35,168 bases of DNA from an uncultured Rhodopila sp. (lineage in GTDB: Bacteria; Pseudomonadota; Alphaproteobacteria; Acetobacterales; Acetobacteraceae), in NCBI GenBank assembly GCA_903932145.1, contig CAIZFE010000112.1, forward strand, positions 1 to 35,168, given 5' to 3'. Positions 1-8,435 of this stretch are shown here, in pieces. Made by a program: the position numbers and the translations under genes. The notes under the pieces are model-generated. The model did no database searches and was not told the origin of the DNA. It was given only the letters and a program-made list of their open reading frames with translations. Every line of letters begins with the position of its first letter. Position 1 is the stretch's first letter.

Positions 1-545
1 ACCGCATCGATCTCGCGCTGCTCGGGCGAGGCCGTCGCCGCATCCGTCTCCAGCGTCGCCGCCACGGTCTGCATCGCATCGGCCCAATCCGTCCCGGTCA
101 ACCCGCCGGTCACCGGAGCCTCCGTTACCGGCTCAGACCCGCCATCGGCGCCAACGCCGCCCACCCGCTCGCACGCCCGGCCCGTCTCCAACAGCCGCCG
201 GCACGCGCATGACGACCGGTTCAGCCCGTTCGCGTTACCCCGCAGCCGCAGTTTCAGCGGCACCGGCACATCCGCCGGCATCGACAAACGCAGCGTGTCC
301 AGCGCCGCCACCGCGAACCCCACGATCTGCCCGATCGTCAGCCATTCATCGCGCCCGCGCGTTCATTACATCTCCACCGCCTCGCGCGCCGCCAGACGGG
401 CCAGCGCCGCGTCGGCCAGCGTCGGCGCCATCATCGACGCCAGCGCGGTGAGCACGAACCTCAGTAACGCACTTGGCGGCGTGTTCTCGGCCGGGGGCCT
501 GATCTGACGCCATGCCGGACCATGAGCAAATCGACATAAGCGCAT
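1..545 (-). pseudogene. Hypothetical protein gene interrupted by two adjacent stops, runs off the left edge
   Basis: One minus-strand frame encodes a coherent alanine/leucine-rich protein on both sides of a TAA TGA pair at 368-363. Upstream it reads ...LARLAAREAVEM and downstream, in the same frame, TRGRDEWLTIGQIVGFAVAA, followed by a stretch with RLRGNANGLNR, open to base 1. The second part has no convincing start codon of its own just after the stops. The simplest reading is therefore one gene broken by nonsense changes, not two genes. An ATG at 545 is one possible start, but the first 40 or so codons are not protein-like. From memory, similar proteins are common unnamed hypotheticals in Acetobacteraceae; no function is known to me. 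Coding of the segments is fairly likely; the exact 5' end is uncertain. Confidence 0.5.
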
Positions 546-558
546 CCCTTGAGGGCAA

Positions 559-825
559 GTGTCGGTTACGCCGGAGGAAGACCCAACGGACAAGGCCGCC
601 CGCATCAAGCGGGAGGAACGGAGCGCGTTGATTGAAGACTGCAAAGGGATCGCCGTCTTCGTCGTACTTCTCATCGGCATATCAGGACTTGGTGTAATCT
701 CGGCCTACGAGGGCCTCTTTGACCCTGCTGCCTCCGCTGATACTAAAAGATGGTCGCAAACCATCCTGTCGTCACTGGTAGCCGCGTCAATCAGCTTTCT
801 CATAGGACGCAAGGTCGGAAAATAA
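559..825 (+). CDS. Small two-helix membrane protein, hypothetical
   Basis: This encodes 88 residues from a GTG start. The N-terminal 25 residues are charged (PEEDPTDKAARIKREERS). Two hydrophobic segments follow, at about residues 30-50 (GIAVFVVLLIGISGLGVISA) and 66-83 (WSQTILSSLVAASISFLIG), with a short basic tail GRKVGK. It would sit in the inner membrane with both ends in the cytoplasm. A GAGGG at 551-555 is very close to the GTG, so the start is uncertain. In another frame an ATG at 512 opens a short peptide (MPDHEQIDISASLEGK) that runs up to this start, so a small indel could have cut off the true N-terminus. I do not recognise the family. A perfect hairpin follows directly after the stop. 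Confidence 0.5.
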   Translation: MSVTPEEDPTDKAARIKREERSALIEDCKGIAVFVVLLIGISGLGVISAYEGLFDPAASADTKRWSQTILSSLVAASISFLIGRKVGK

Positions 826-837
826 TCAAATACGTGG

Positions 838-859
838 ATGGTGCGCCTTCGCGCACCAT
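838..859 (+). terminator. Hairpin downstream of the small membrane gene
   Basis: This is a perfect 9-bp stem, ATGGTGCGC and GCGCACCAT, around a CTTC loop, starting 12 bases after the preceding stop codon. There is no T-tract after it, so it may act as a 3' end-protecting structure or a factor-assisted terminator rather than a classical intrinsic terminator. Confidence 0.4.
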
Positions 860-954
860 GACGACGTGGGGATGATCCGATTGTGTCGGTGTCAATGCTG
901 GTTGGTATTACAATGGCAACGAGTAAAAAGCCGCGTCAAATCCCGGGCCGTCCC

Positions 955-1525
955 CTACCCCTCATAAACCTCCTCAACCGTGATCGACACCCCCGGCGGG
1001 TCCAACCTGATCGCTCCCGCCGTCAATACCCGCGTATCGATCGCCTCGCCATCACCCCGCCGCCGGTGATTAATAAAATGAGGCCGTTCGGCCCAAAAAA
1101 TGAGATAGTGCTTTACCGACGGTATCTGAAAATACGCCACCATCTTGCGGGTCAGGTCGCCCTGCCGAGTGCTCGGCGACAGCACCTCCACCACAACGAT
1201 CGGGTCCGGAACCGAGACCCCGTCGCCCGGCAACGCATCGCCACACCGCAGCGCGGCATCCGGTTCAAAATCGTTGTCATCGACCTCCACGGTCGCCCCA
1301 TCGCCGTAAACATGGCAGGGCAAACCGGCAGCCGCGACAGCCCGGCGCAGCGCGAGCCAAACCAGCGCCTTGCGGTGCACATGGCTCAGCCGCTCCGGCG
1401 CCCTCGCCACCACCAGCCCATCGATCCGCTCAAACCGGCCGTTCGGTTGTGCCTCTGCCCATCGCCGGTAAGTCGGCGCGGGACATGGGAAGACCGGGTT
1501 CACGGTCGATGGCAGCGTTAGCCAT
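955..1525 (-). pseudogene. Uma2-family (DUF820) PD-(D/E)xK nuclease-like protein, frameshifted near its N-terminus
   Basis: The C-terminal body matches the Uma2 family: WAEAQPNGRFERIDG near the start, then the core segments DFEPDAALRCG, VPDPIVVVEVLSPSTRQGD and AYFQIPSVKHYLIFW. The D...ExL pattern of the PD-(D/E)xK fold is visible as EPDA followed by VVEVLSPST. The natural N-terminus (MANAAIDREPGLPMSRAD, from ATG 1525) lies in a different frame from this body. Removing one T of the TT at 1470-1471 on the minus strand joins them as MSRAD-YRRWAEAQPNG, the usual family opening. The body frame stays open upstream to a GTG at 1611, but that N-terminus looks nothing like the family. I therefore read a one-base insertion. 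A sequencing error cannot be excluded. Uma2 proteins occur in many paralogues and their cellular role is not settled. Confidence 0.75.
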
Positions 1526-1654
1526 GCGGCACTCCATGCCAGAGCAGGAAACATATCGGACAAAGCCCCCGCAAGCCAGCGGATCGCAGTCTGGTTGCCT
1601 GCCGCAACCACGAAACACCGAGGCCGACCGACGGGACCGCAGCCCCCTCACCCC

Positions 1655-2779
1655 TCAAATCGCACTCCCCTGCACGACAGGCATATTGACGTGATACCGA
1701 GCGTGCCGCCGTTCACCGGAACGAAGCAGAACCCGCTTCATGACCATATCCGCCAGATCACGGGTCGCGGTCGCGGCCGATGCACCCGTGATGGAAGCAT
1801 AGTCGCCAGCGCTCAATCCGCCCTCAAATTCGTCCGGTCCGTCGCGCAAAACCCGCAGCAGCGCCTTCTGCTGCCGCTCGTTCAGCAAGCCCCGGACGCT
1901 GTCGAGCAGCCGGGTTTTCCCAATCAGGAATTCGACCCGGGCAATCGACCGCTGTTGCGCCTCGATGACCGCCGCGGCGAACCAATGCAGCCACTCAGTC
2001 AAATCGAGCCCGCTATTGGACCGTTGCAGCGCCGCGTCATAACCCGTGCGCTGACGCAGAATGGTCGCCGCCAACGCAGTCAACGTCGGACGGCCCAGGC
2101 TTTGAGCCAACGCCGTCTCCGCGATGGCACGCCCGATCCGCCCATTACCGTCCTCAAACGGATGCACACACCCAAAATAAAAATGCGCGATCCCCGCCCG
2201 GGTCAGCGCCGGCAACGGGTCAGTGCCACCCGGCGCCGTGCGGTTGAACCAGTCGATGAAACGCGCCATTTCGCGCGGCACGTCAGTCGACGGTGGCGCC
2301 TCGTAATCGACGTCGGCCGCATGCACCGCGCCGGAGACAATCCGCGTTGCCTTTGCATGGCGACGGTATCTGCCCATATCCCGAAGGTCGCGCCGGCCGT
2401 TCATCAACATCCGATGCCAACCGAACAGCATGTCATCCGACACAGGTTCGGCGAACGACCGATGCAGATCGACGATCATGTCCGCAATGCCTTGCTCCGT
2501 CGGTTTAATGTGCCGCAGGTCGATGCCGAGGCCCAGTTGCTGCCGGATCGACGATTGCACGCTCACCCGGTCGAGGATTGCGCCCTCGATTTCCGAGGTC
2601 GAAACGGCCTCAATGCTGAGAGCGTCAATAACAAGCTGCTGTTGGCCGGCCGTGTCGAGGTGACGGACTGTTCCCAGAAACACCCCGCCGCCAATGAGAA
2701 ATTGCGCCTCAGCCGCCGCGAGGCAACCGGGCTGCCAGGTAAACTCCGGCCAATCCGAATGCTGCCAAGCCCATGGCAT
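1655..2779 (-). CDS. Fic family protein, self-inhibited (class II type) AMP-transferase
   Basis: This encodes 374 residues. The N-terminus (MPWAWQHSDWPEFTWQ) is the DUF4172 domain typical of one Fic subgroup. An inhibitory-helix motif [S/T]xxxE[G/N] is present as T61-SEI-E65-G66. The catalytic Fic motif HPFEDGNGRIGR is complete at residues 206-217: His206 is the base, Asp210 binds the metal, and the Gly-Asn-Gly-Arg segment holds the nucleotide phosphates. After the Fic core, residues 290-374 look like a winged helix, suggesting DNA binding. Family knowledge: such enzymes transfer AMP from ATP to protein hydroxyls, and the N-terminal Glu blocks productive ATP binding. The gene looks intact, in contrast to its neighbours. 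A perfect inverted repeat covers the start codon and the likely -10 region, which suggests autoregulation by the C-terminal domain (inference). Confidence 0.9.
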   Translation of the reverse strand: MPWAWQHSDWPEFTWQPGCLAAAEAQFLIGGGVFLGTVRHLDTAGQQQLVIDALSIEAVSTSEIEGAILDRVSVQSSIRQQLGLGIDLRHIKPTEQGIADMIVDLHRSFAEPVSDDMLFGWHRMLMNGRRDLRDMGRYRRHAKATRIVSGAVHAADVDYEAPPSTDVPREMARFIDWFNRTAPGGTDPLPALTRAGIAHFYFGCVHPFEDGNGRIGRAIAETALAQSLGRPTLTALAATILRQRTGYDAALQRSNSGLDLTEWLHWFAAAVIEAQQRSIARVEFLIGKTRLLDSVRGLLNERQQKALLRVLRDGPDEFEGGLSAGDYASITGASAATATRDLADMVMKRVLLRSGERRHARYHVNMPVVQGSAI

Positions 2780-2808
2780 GATCGATAGACCCGCTTGCTA
2801 TCGATCAT
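2778..2808 (-). promoter_or_regulatory. Perfect 11-bp inverted repeat over the fic start: probable operator
   Basis: ATGATCGATAG at 2778-2788 and its exact reverse complement CTATCGATCAT at 2798-2808 flank 9 bases. The left arm overlaps the fic ATG (2779-2777). A good minus-strand -10 candidate, TATGAT (2812-2807), touches the right arm. The site could bind a dimeric repressor, or form an RNA hairpin hiding the start codon. No strong Shine-Dalgarno sequence is visible. Confidence 0.55.
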
Positions 2809-2845
2809 CATAGGGCAATTTTTGATCAATAGAAATCAACTTTAT

Positions 2846-2885
2846 CGAATATGGGCTGGACGGCCCCTTCACATCCACATATTCG
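2846..2885. repeat. 8-bp inverted repeat in the fic-TumA intergenic stretch
   Basis: CGAATATG (2846-2853) and CATATTCG (2878-2885) are exact reverse complements, 24 bases apart, in the stretch 2830-3055 where I see no convincing gene. It may be a distal operator or chance. Confidence 0.25.
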
Positions 2886-3055
2886 GCGTTCGCGGAGTTT
2901 GAGTGCGACTTGATAGGCTATCGCATCGTAGCCGGCCGGGAAGCCGCGCGACGCCGTGACCATCAGGCAGTCCCGCGACCTTTTCGGTTTCGGACACCGG
3001 GCCTTAGTGCGAAAAGGAACGCATGCATAAAACGTTATTCGACCTTGCGTAACAG

Positions 3056-3421
3056 TTACAGGGCAACCCTCATTTGGACATCGAAGGCATCATACTCCGC
3101 CCGCACGCCTTCCTTGTCGCGATCCAACAGGCCCGCGGCCTCCAACGCCTCAACGTCTTCGTGGACCCGCCGATAGTCGCGGCCGAGCGCAGCGGCCAAG
3201 GCGCGGATGTTCTTCGCGGGGTGCTGGTGGACATGCCGCAATAGCTCAAGCCGCTTTGGAGACAGGGTGCGAACCATGGTTTCCCAGCTCTCAAAGCCGA
3301 CATGCAGTTCAGCGTTCTCCGGCGTGAGGTCGCCGCGCTCCGCCCGATGCCACGCATCAACAAAACGCTTGCCGACCGTCTCCAGCGTATCTCCGACATG
3401 AACCTGGACAGTCTTCGTCAT
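3056..3421 (-). CDS. Winged-helix DNA-binding protein, TumA/HVO_A0114-like antitoxin
   Basis: This encodes 121 residues. The C-terminal two thirds is a winged helix: RLELLRHVHQHPAKNIRALA, then AALGRDYRRVHEDVEALEAA as the recognition-helix region, then the wing GLLDRDKEGVRAEYDAF. The N-terminal part (about residues 1-50) is typical of regulators annotated as HVO_A0114-type. Its ATG overlaps the stop of the upstream toxin gene (ATGA, 3421-3418), so the two are translationally coupled. Toxin first and antitoxin second is the order I remember for TumE/TumA-type pairs. It probably represses its own promoter upstream of the toxin gene. The toxin gene is frameshifted, so this antitoxin may now be an orphan. 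Confidence 0.75.
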   Translation of the reverse strand: MTKTVQVHVGDTLETVGKRFVDAWHRAERGDLTPENAELHVGFESWETMVRTLSPKRLELLRHVHQHPAKNIRALAAALGRDYRRVHEDVEALEAAGLLDRDKEGVRAEYDAFDVQMRVAL

Positions 3422-3722
3422 CGGCCTTCTCCCTGCTCCCCGGCACGGACGGCACCCACGGCCGCCAGAAAATCCTCAATCAGCGTCTCAGGCGACACAA
3501 ACGCATACGGGGTTTCGACCTCCAGAATGTGCTTGTGTTCCCTTTGCCGCGCTCGTTGTCGAAAAGGACCAGGCGCTCACCCGGCCGCCCGTAGAACAGC
3601 GCATACTTGAACACGTGCGTTGCCGGCGGAACCGGCGACGGCACACGCCAGAGCCGCAGCGCCAGGATGGAGCCATCGTCGTAATCCTGACGCTCATCAA
3701 GCAGCTTTTCTGCCCTGGCCAC
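3418..3722 (-). pseudogene. TumE-like toxin of a toxin-antitoxin pair, frameshifted
   Basis: From GTG 3722 (GGAGAGG placed 8 nt upstream) the frame reads MARAEKLLDERQDYDDGSIL..., then HVFKYALFYGRPGERLVLFD and NERGKG, which matches TumE-type proteins. After the GGG at 3542-3540 the frame runs into unrelated residues and stops at 3480. The third frame instead continues with family-like sequence, EHKHILEVETPYAFVSPETL and then IEDFLAAVGAVRAGEQGEGR, ending in a TGA that overlaps the antitoxin start. Adding one G to the GGG run restores a protein of about 101 residues. The loss lies in a short homopolymer, so a real inactivating deletion, a sequencing error or slippage are all possible. Confidence 0.75.
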
Positions 3723-3742
3723 TCGCCGCCTCTCCTATGGCC

Positions 3743-3808
3743 TTTTAAGACATAACGGAGAGAGGCCGTCGCGTCAACAATTTTATGACATACAACGCCA
3801 TAATGGCG
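3743..3808 (-). promoter_or_regulatory. Likely promoter/operator of the TumE-TumA-like pair
   Basis: Upstream of the toxin start lie two imperfect direct repeats, TTTTAAGACATAACG (3743-3757) and TTTTATGACATACAACG (3781-3797), followed by a 13-bp palindrome CGCCATAATGGCG (3796-3808). On the minus strand a TTGACG lies between the repeats, with TTATGT 16 bases downstream as a weak -10. Paired sites around a promoter fit autoregulation by the winged-helix antitoxin. Confidence 0.45.
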
Positions 3809-3875
3809 CGACGTCAGGCGGCGGCCCTCGCCCTCGAACCGACCGACATCTGACGCCGCCTAAGGGACGCCCCCT

Positions 3876-4631
3876 TCAGATCGGCAGCCCGCCATCGATC
3901 ATGATGGTCGTGCCGGTCACATAGGACGCCTCATTGGAGGCCAGCCACAACATCGGCCAGGCAACCTCGACCGCCGCTCCCCAGCGGCCCATCAGACAGG
4001 GCGGATGCATCCCGGCGATCACCTCCGCGCCCAGGCGCTGCACATGGAACGGGGTCACCGTGAAGCCGGGACACACCGCGTTGACGCGAATGCCGTGCTC
4101 CACTTCCTCGCACGCCAGAGTCCGTGTCAGCGACAGGATCGCCGCCTTGGTGGCGTCGTAGGCACCCATGCCTTTGCGCGGATACAACCCGTAGGCGGAG
4201 GACGTATTGACAATCGCCCCCCGTCCCGACGCCCGCAGATACGGCAGTGCCGCCCGGGTCATCGACACGTAACTAAGCAGGTTGACCTTAACGATCGCGT
4301 CCCAGGTCTCCCACGGCGCATCGGCCACGGCCTCGTACCGGCGGATGCCGGCGTTGTTCGCCAGCACGTCGATACCGCCGAACGCCGCCACGATCTCGGC
4401 CACCACGCGGCCGGCCTCACTTTCGATGGACAGGTCGGCGACGTAAGCGCGGACATCGGCACCCGGGACGCGGGCGCGAATGTCGGCGACGGCGGCCGCG
4501 ACCGCTTCCGGATTCTGATCGACCAGCGCGACCCGAGCACCTTCCTCGCAGAAGATCTTGCCCGCGGCGGAGCCGATGCCACCCCCGCCGCCGGTAATGA
4601 TGGCGATTTTGTTCTCCAGCCGGTTAGCCAT
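3876..4631 (-). CDS. SDR family NAD(P)-dependent oxidoreductase
   Basis: This encodes 251 residues from the ATG at 4631, which has GAAGGA about 8 nt upstream; a TTG at 4646 is in frame but less likely. It is a classical short-chain dehydrogenase. The cofactor loop TGGGGGIG is at residues 13-20, and an acidic residue ends strand 2 (VALVD, Asp38), favouring NAD over NADP. The NNAG motif is at 92-95, with catalytic Ser144/145, Tyr158 and Lys162 (YDATK). The C-terminus SYVTGTTIMIDGG is the usual SDR ending. The substrate cannot be told from sequence. It diverges from purQ across 189 bases, where alphaproteobacteria usually carry purC-purS, so it probably arrived by rearrangement. Confidence 0.9.
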   Translation of the reverse strand: MANRLENKIAIITGGGGGIGSAAGKIFCEEGARVALVDQNPEAVAAAVADIRARVPGADVRAYVADLSIESEAGRVVAEIVAAFGGIDVLANNAGIRRYEAVADAPWETWDAIVKVNLLSYVSMTRAALPYLRASGRGAIVNTSSAYGLYPRKGMGAYDATKAAILSLTRTLACEEVEHGIRVNAVCPGFTVTPFHVQRLGAEVIAGMHPPCLMGRWGAAVEVAWPMLWLASNEASYVTGTTIMIDGGLPI

Positions 4632-4820
4632 AGCGGTGTCCTTCAAGACGGTTTCGATCGGCCGGGCATCTCCCGCCAGCCCCGAAAAATCAAGACTTGT
4701 TCAGCCTGGATGTCACAACCGCAACCGAACCGTCACCAACGCGCCGGATGACCGTCGATGCCGGTGCCGCCGATGCGACGCCACTGGCATGTTTCGGGCA
4801 ACTCTGGCAGGTAGCGCGGC

Positions 4821-5504
4821 ATGAAAGCAGGAATCGTTATCTTCCCCGGGATCAACCGCGAACGCGACATGGTGATCGCGTTAGAGGCCTCGTTTGGCGT
4901 CAAGCCGAAAATGGTCTGGCACAAGGACACCGACGTGTCGGGCCTCGACCTGATCGTCATTCCCGGCGGCTTCAGCTTTGGCGATTACCTCCGCTGCGGC
5001 GCCATGGCGGCGCAGTCCCCGATCATGCACGCCGTCAAGGCCCACGCCGACCGCGGTGGCTACATCCTGGGCGTCTGCAACGGTTTTCAGATCCTGACGG
5101 AGGCCGGCATCCTGCCGGGTGCCCTGCTGCGCAACGCGTCGCTGCGGTTCCTGTCGATGGACTGCCACCTGCGGGTCGAGCGCGCCGACACCGTCTTCAC
5201 GCGGCAATACCAAACCGGCCAGACGTTCCGCAGTGTCATGGCGCACGGCGACGGCAACTATTTTGCCGACACCGCGACCCTCGACCGGCTGGAGGGCAAC
5301 AACCTCGTTGCCCTGCGTTACGCCACCAAAGCCGGTGACATCACACCGGAGGTCAACCTGAACGGCAGCGCCCACTCGATCGCCGGAATCCTGTCCCCGA
5401 ATCTCCGGGTCCTCGGCCTGATGCCGCATCCGGAGGACCTTGTTGACCCGATGATGGGCGGCGCCGACGGGAAACCGCTGTTCGACGCGCTCGCCGCAGC
5501 GTAG
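4821..5504 (+). CDS. purQ: Phosphoribosylformylglycinamidine synthase, glutaminase subunit PurQ
   Basis: This encodes 227 residues, full length for bacterial PurQ. It hydrolyses glutamine and passes ammonia to PurL in the fourth step of purine synthesis (FGAR to FGAM). It is a class I glutamine amidotransferase. The nucleophile Cys86 sits in GVCNGFQ, and the rest of the triad is His203 and Glu205 in MPHPEDL. The N-terminus [16 protein letters not shown] is typical. The stop lies 10 bases before the purL ATG, so the two are co-transcribed. The small subunit PurS, which this type of complex needs and which normally precedes purQ, is not present upstream; the SDR gene lies there instead. Confidence 0.97.
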   Translation: MKAGIVIFPGINRERDMVIALEASFGVKPKMVWHKDTDVSGLDLIVIPGGFSFGDYLRCGAMAAQSPIMHAVKAHADRGGYILGVCNGFQILTEAGILPGALLRNASLRFLSMDCHLRVERADTVFTRQYQTGQTFRSVMAHGDGNYFADTATLDRLEGNNLVALRYATKAGDITPEVNLNGSAHSIAGILSPNLRVLGLMPHPEDLVDPMMGGADGKPLFDALAAA

Positions 5505-5514
5505 AGCCACACAG

Positions 5515-7713
5515 ATGAACCCTGTCGTTAACGAATCCCTCGCCCGCAGCTTCGGCCTCAGCGCCGAGGAATACGGCCGTGTGCTCGCCATCATGGGCCG
5601 CACCCCCAGCTTCACCGAACTCGGCGTGTTCAGCGTCATGTGGTCGGAGCATTGCAGCTACAAATCCAGCCGGGTCTGGCTGAAGCAATTGCCGACCAAG
5701 GCGCCATGGGTCATCCATGGGCCGGGTGAGAACGCCGGTGTGGTCGATATCGGCGACGGTCTGGCCGCGATCTTCAAGATGGAAAGCCACAACCATCCGA
5801 GCTTCATCGAGCCCTACCAAGGGGCGGCCACCGGCGTCGGCGGCATTCTGCGCGACGTCTTCACCATGGGTGCGAGGCCGATCGCCAACCTGAACGCCCT
5901 GCGCTTCGGCCGCCCGGAAAACCCCCGCACCAAGCGCGTGGTCGATGGCGTGGTGCGCGGTATCGGCGGTTACGGCAACTGCGTCGGCGTGCCCACGGTC
6001 GGCGGCGAGATCAATTTCCATCCGGCCTATGACGGCAACCCGCTGGTCAACGCGATGACCGTCGGCATCGCCGCCAAGGACAAAATTTTCCTCAGCGCCG
6101 CCGCCGGCATCGGCAATCCGGTCGTCTATGTCGGGTCCAAAACCGGCCGTGACGGCATCCACGGCGCCACCATGGCATCGACGGAGTTCTCAGCCGACTC
6201 CGAGGACAAGCGCCCCACGGTGCAGGTCGGCGATCCGTTCACCGAAAAACTGCTGATCGAGGCGTGCCTGGAACTGATGGCCACCGACGCCATCGTCGCC
6301 ATTCAGGACATGGGCGCGGCCGGCCTGACCAGCTCCGCCGTCGAAATGGCCGGCAAGGGCAACGTCGGCATCGAACTCGATCTCGATCAGGTTCCGGCCC
6401 GCGAGACCGGCATGACCGCCTATGAGTTCATGCTGTCCGAGAGCCAGGAACGCATGCTGATGGTGCTGCGCCCGGATCGCGAGCAGCTCGCCCGCGACAT
6501 TTTTGCGAAGTGGGACCTGGATTTCTCCATCATCGGCCGCATCACTGACACCGGCCGCATCGTCGTCCGCCATCATGGCATCGTCGAGGCCGACATTCCG
6601 CTGGCGCCGCTGAACGATCAGGCCCCGCTGTACACCCGCCCGACCGTCGATACGCCGAAGCAGGAAAAGCTCAACCCGGCGCGCATTGAAGACCGCTACG
6701 GTCTGACCGCGGCGCTGGAAAAGCTGGTGGGCTGCCCCGATTTGTGCTCGCGCGCCTGGGTTTGGGATCAATACGACAGCACCGTCGGCGGCCAAACCGT
6801 CAAACGCCCCGGCGCGGCCGATGCGGCTGTCGTCAAGCTGGAGGGCCTGAAGCGCGCCCTCGCCCTGACTACCGATTGCACCCCGCGCTATTGCCTCGCC
6901 GACCCGGAAGTCGGTGGCGCCCAGGCCGTCGCGGAAGCGTGGCGCAACCTGACCGCCGTTGGCGCGCGTCCGCTGGCGATCACCGACAACATGAATTTCG
7001 GCAATCCGGAAAAACCGGAAATCATGGGACAGTTCGCCGCAGCCATCCGCGGCATGGCCGCCGCCTGCGAGGCGTTGGACTTCCCGGTCGTCTCCGGCAA
7101 TGTCAGCCTGTATAACGAGACCGAAGGCAAAGCGATCCTGCCCACCCCGGCGATCGGCGGCCTCGGCGTGCTGGATGATGCGGCCCAAGCCGTTGGTCTG
7201 GCCTTGCCGCCGTGGCTGGACATTGTCCTGGTCGGCGCCACCACCGGCTGGCTGGGTCAATCCATCTGGCTGCGCGAAATCGCCGGCCGCGAAGACGGTG
7301 CCCCGCCGCCGGTCGATCTGGCGGTCGAACGCGCCAACGGCGATTTCGTCCGCACCCACATCCTGAACGGCACAATTCGCGCCTGCCACGATGTCTCAGA
7401 CGGCGGCGTGCTGGTCGCATTGGCGGAAATGGCCATGGCCAGCGGCATCGGCGCCCGCATGATGGCGCACCCGCGCGACATCCCCGGCCACGCGTTCTGG
7501 TTCGGCGAGGATCAGGCCCGCTACCTCGTCGCCGTGCCGGACCATGTCTCATTCACACGAATCGCGGAGGCGGCCGGCATTCCGGCGATGCGCCTGGGTA
7601 CATCCGGCGGGCAGAATTTGACTCTGCCGGATGGCGGCACAATATCGATCAGCACGTTGCGCACGGCGCACGAGCGGTTCTTCCCGTCCTGGATGGACGG
7701 GGACAACAGCTAA
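5515..7713 (+). CDS. purL: Phosphoribosylformylglycinamidine synthase, large subunit PurL (small-PurL type)
   Basis: This encodes 732 residues, the length of the PurL that works with separate PurQ and PurS. It uses ATP and ammonia to convert FGAR to FGAM. Visible signatures are [12 protein letters not shown] near residue 42, [20 protein letters not shown] near 85 (substrate and Mg-ATP site), [16 protein letters not shown] in the first half and [17 protein letters not shown] in the second half. The last two are the paired glycine-rich segments of the duplicated AIRS-like domains. No frameshift or gap is seen. bolA follows 14 bases after the stop, in a typical purQ-purL-bolA-grxD operon. Confidence 0.97.
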   Translation: MNPVVNESLARSFGLSAEEYGRVLAIMGRTPSFTELGVFSVMWSEHCSYKSSRVWLKQLPTKAPWVIHGPGENAGVVDIGDGLAAIFKMESHNHPSFIEPYQGAATGVGGILRDVFTMGARPIANLNALRFGRPENPRTKRVVDGVVRGIGGYGNCVGVPTVGGEINFHPAYDGNPLVNAMTVGIAAKDKIFLSAAAGIGNPVVYVGSKTGRDGIHGATMASTEFSADSEDKRPTVQVGDPFTEKLLIEACLELMATDAIVAIQDMGAAGLTSSAVEMAGKGNVGIELDLDQVPARETGMTAYEFMLSESQERMLMVLRPDREQLARDIFAKWDLDFSIIGRITDTGRIVVRHHGIVEADIPLAPLNDQAPLYTRPTVDTPKQEKLNPARIEDRYGLTAALEKLVGCPDLCSRAWVWDQYDSTVGGQTVKRPGAADAAVVKLEGLKRALALTTDCTPRYCLADPEVGGAQAVAEAWRNLTAVGARPLAITDNMNFGNPEKPEIMGQFAAAIRGMAAACEALDFPVVSGNVSLYNETEGKAILPTPAIGGLGVLDDAAQAVGLALPPWLDIVLVGATTGWLGQSIWLREIAGREDGAPPPVDLAVERANGDFVRTHILNGTIRACHDVSDGGVLVALAEMAMASGIGARMMAHPRDIPGHAFWFGEDQARYLVAVPDHVSFTRIAEAAGIPAMRLGTSGGQNLTLPDGGTISISTLRTAHERFFPSWMDGDNS

Positions 7714-7727
7714 GGGGACAGCACGCG

Positions 7728-7961
7728 ATGGCAATGGCAGCGAATGAGATAGAGGCTTTGATCAAGGCAGCGTTGCCCGACGCGCGGATCACCGTGGAAG
7801 ATCTGGCGGGAGACGGCGATCACTACGCCGCCAACGTCGTCAGTGAGACATTCCGCGGAATTTCCCGGGTCAAACAGCACCAAATCGTCTATGCCGCGTT
7901 GCGCGGCCGCATGGGTGGTGAGCTTCACGCCCTTGCATTACAGACCTCGGCACCCGAATAA
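7728..7961 (+). CDS. bolA: BolA family protein
   Basis: This encodes 77 residues from ATG 7728, with AGGGGA at 7713-7718. It is a short BolA of the Grx-partner type. AANEIEALIKAALPDARITVEDLAGDGDHY begins the fold, and VKQHQIVYAALRGRMGGELHA carries the conserved helix with His in KQHQ and the loop GRMGGELHAL. Family knowledge: such proteins bind a [2Fe-2S] cluster together with a monothiol glutaredoxin and act in iron-sulfur trafficking. The glutaredoxin gene follows 24 bases later, which supports this pairing. Confidence 0.92.
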   Translation: MAMAANEIEALIKAALPDARITVEDLAGDGDHYAANVVSETFRGISRVKQHQIVYAALRGRMGGELHALALQTSAPE

Positions 7962-7985
7962 TCAGCTCCAGAGGAGTTTATCACC

Positions 7986-8318
7986 ATGGCCGACACGATC
8001 TCACAGCGTATCCAGGGCGACATCGAGACCAACGATGTCATGCTCTACATGAAGGGCACCCCGATGTTCCCGCAATGCGGGTTCTCGGCGCGTGTCATCC
8101 AAATCCTGACCCATATCGGCGTCCCGTTCCAGACCGCCAACGTGCTGGAAGATGCCGAACTGCGCGAGGGCATCAAGTCGTTCTCGCAGTGGCCGACCAT
8201 TCCGCAGCTTTACGTCAAGGGCGAGTTCGTCGGCGGCTGCGACATCATCACCGAGATGTTCCAGGCGGGCGAGCTGGAGACGCTGATGAAGGACAGCGGC
8301 GTTCCCGTTAAGGCGTAA
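7986..8318 (+). CDS. grxD: Monothiol glutaredoxin, Grx4 family (GrxD)
   Basis: This encodes 110 residues preceded by AGAGGAG. The monothiol active site CGFS is at residues 31-34 (FPQCGFSARV), where the first Cys binds a shared [2Fe-2S] cluster with glutathione. The glutathione-binding parts are MKGTP (22-26), WPTIPQLYVKGEFVGGCDI and the downstream helix. The length and the N-terminal helix ISQRIQGDIETNDV match the single-domain bacterial Grx4. It is the last gene of the purQ-purL-bolA-grxD run and is closed by a strong terminator. Confidence 0.95.
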   Translation: MADTISQRIQGDIETNDVMLYMKGTPMFPQCGFSARVIQILTHIGVPFQTANVLEDAELREGIKSFSQWPTIPQLYVKGEFVGGCDIITEMFQAGELETLMKDSGVPVKA

Positions 8319-8335
8319 CATAGCCGATCCATCAC

Positions 8336-8375
8336 AATAGCCGCCGCGGCACCCCCGCGGCGGCTATTTTTGTTT
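8336..8375 (+). terminator. Strong intrinsic terminator of the purQ-grxD operon
   Basis: This is a perfect 14-bp stem, AATAGCCGCCGCGG (8336-8349) and CCGCGGCGGCTATT (8355-8368), with a CACCC loop, running into TTTTTGTTT. It lies 17 bases after the grxD stop. It is the clearest rho-independent terminator in the window. Confidence 0.92.
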
Positions 8376-8435
8376 GTATTAACGAGATATTTACCATTTG
8401 CCGCCAGGGTTGCGCCTCCTTCGTAGGAGGCCCCC

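Noticed and set aside
1595..2788. Long open frame on the plus strand opposite fic
   Set aside because: Antisense shadow of the intact Fic gene, with biased Arg/Pro composition.
6190..7389. Long open frame (399 codons) on the minus strand opposite purL
   Set aside because: It lies wholly inside a certain purL gene, is Arg/Gly/Asp-rich as expected of GC-rich antisense, and has no family features.
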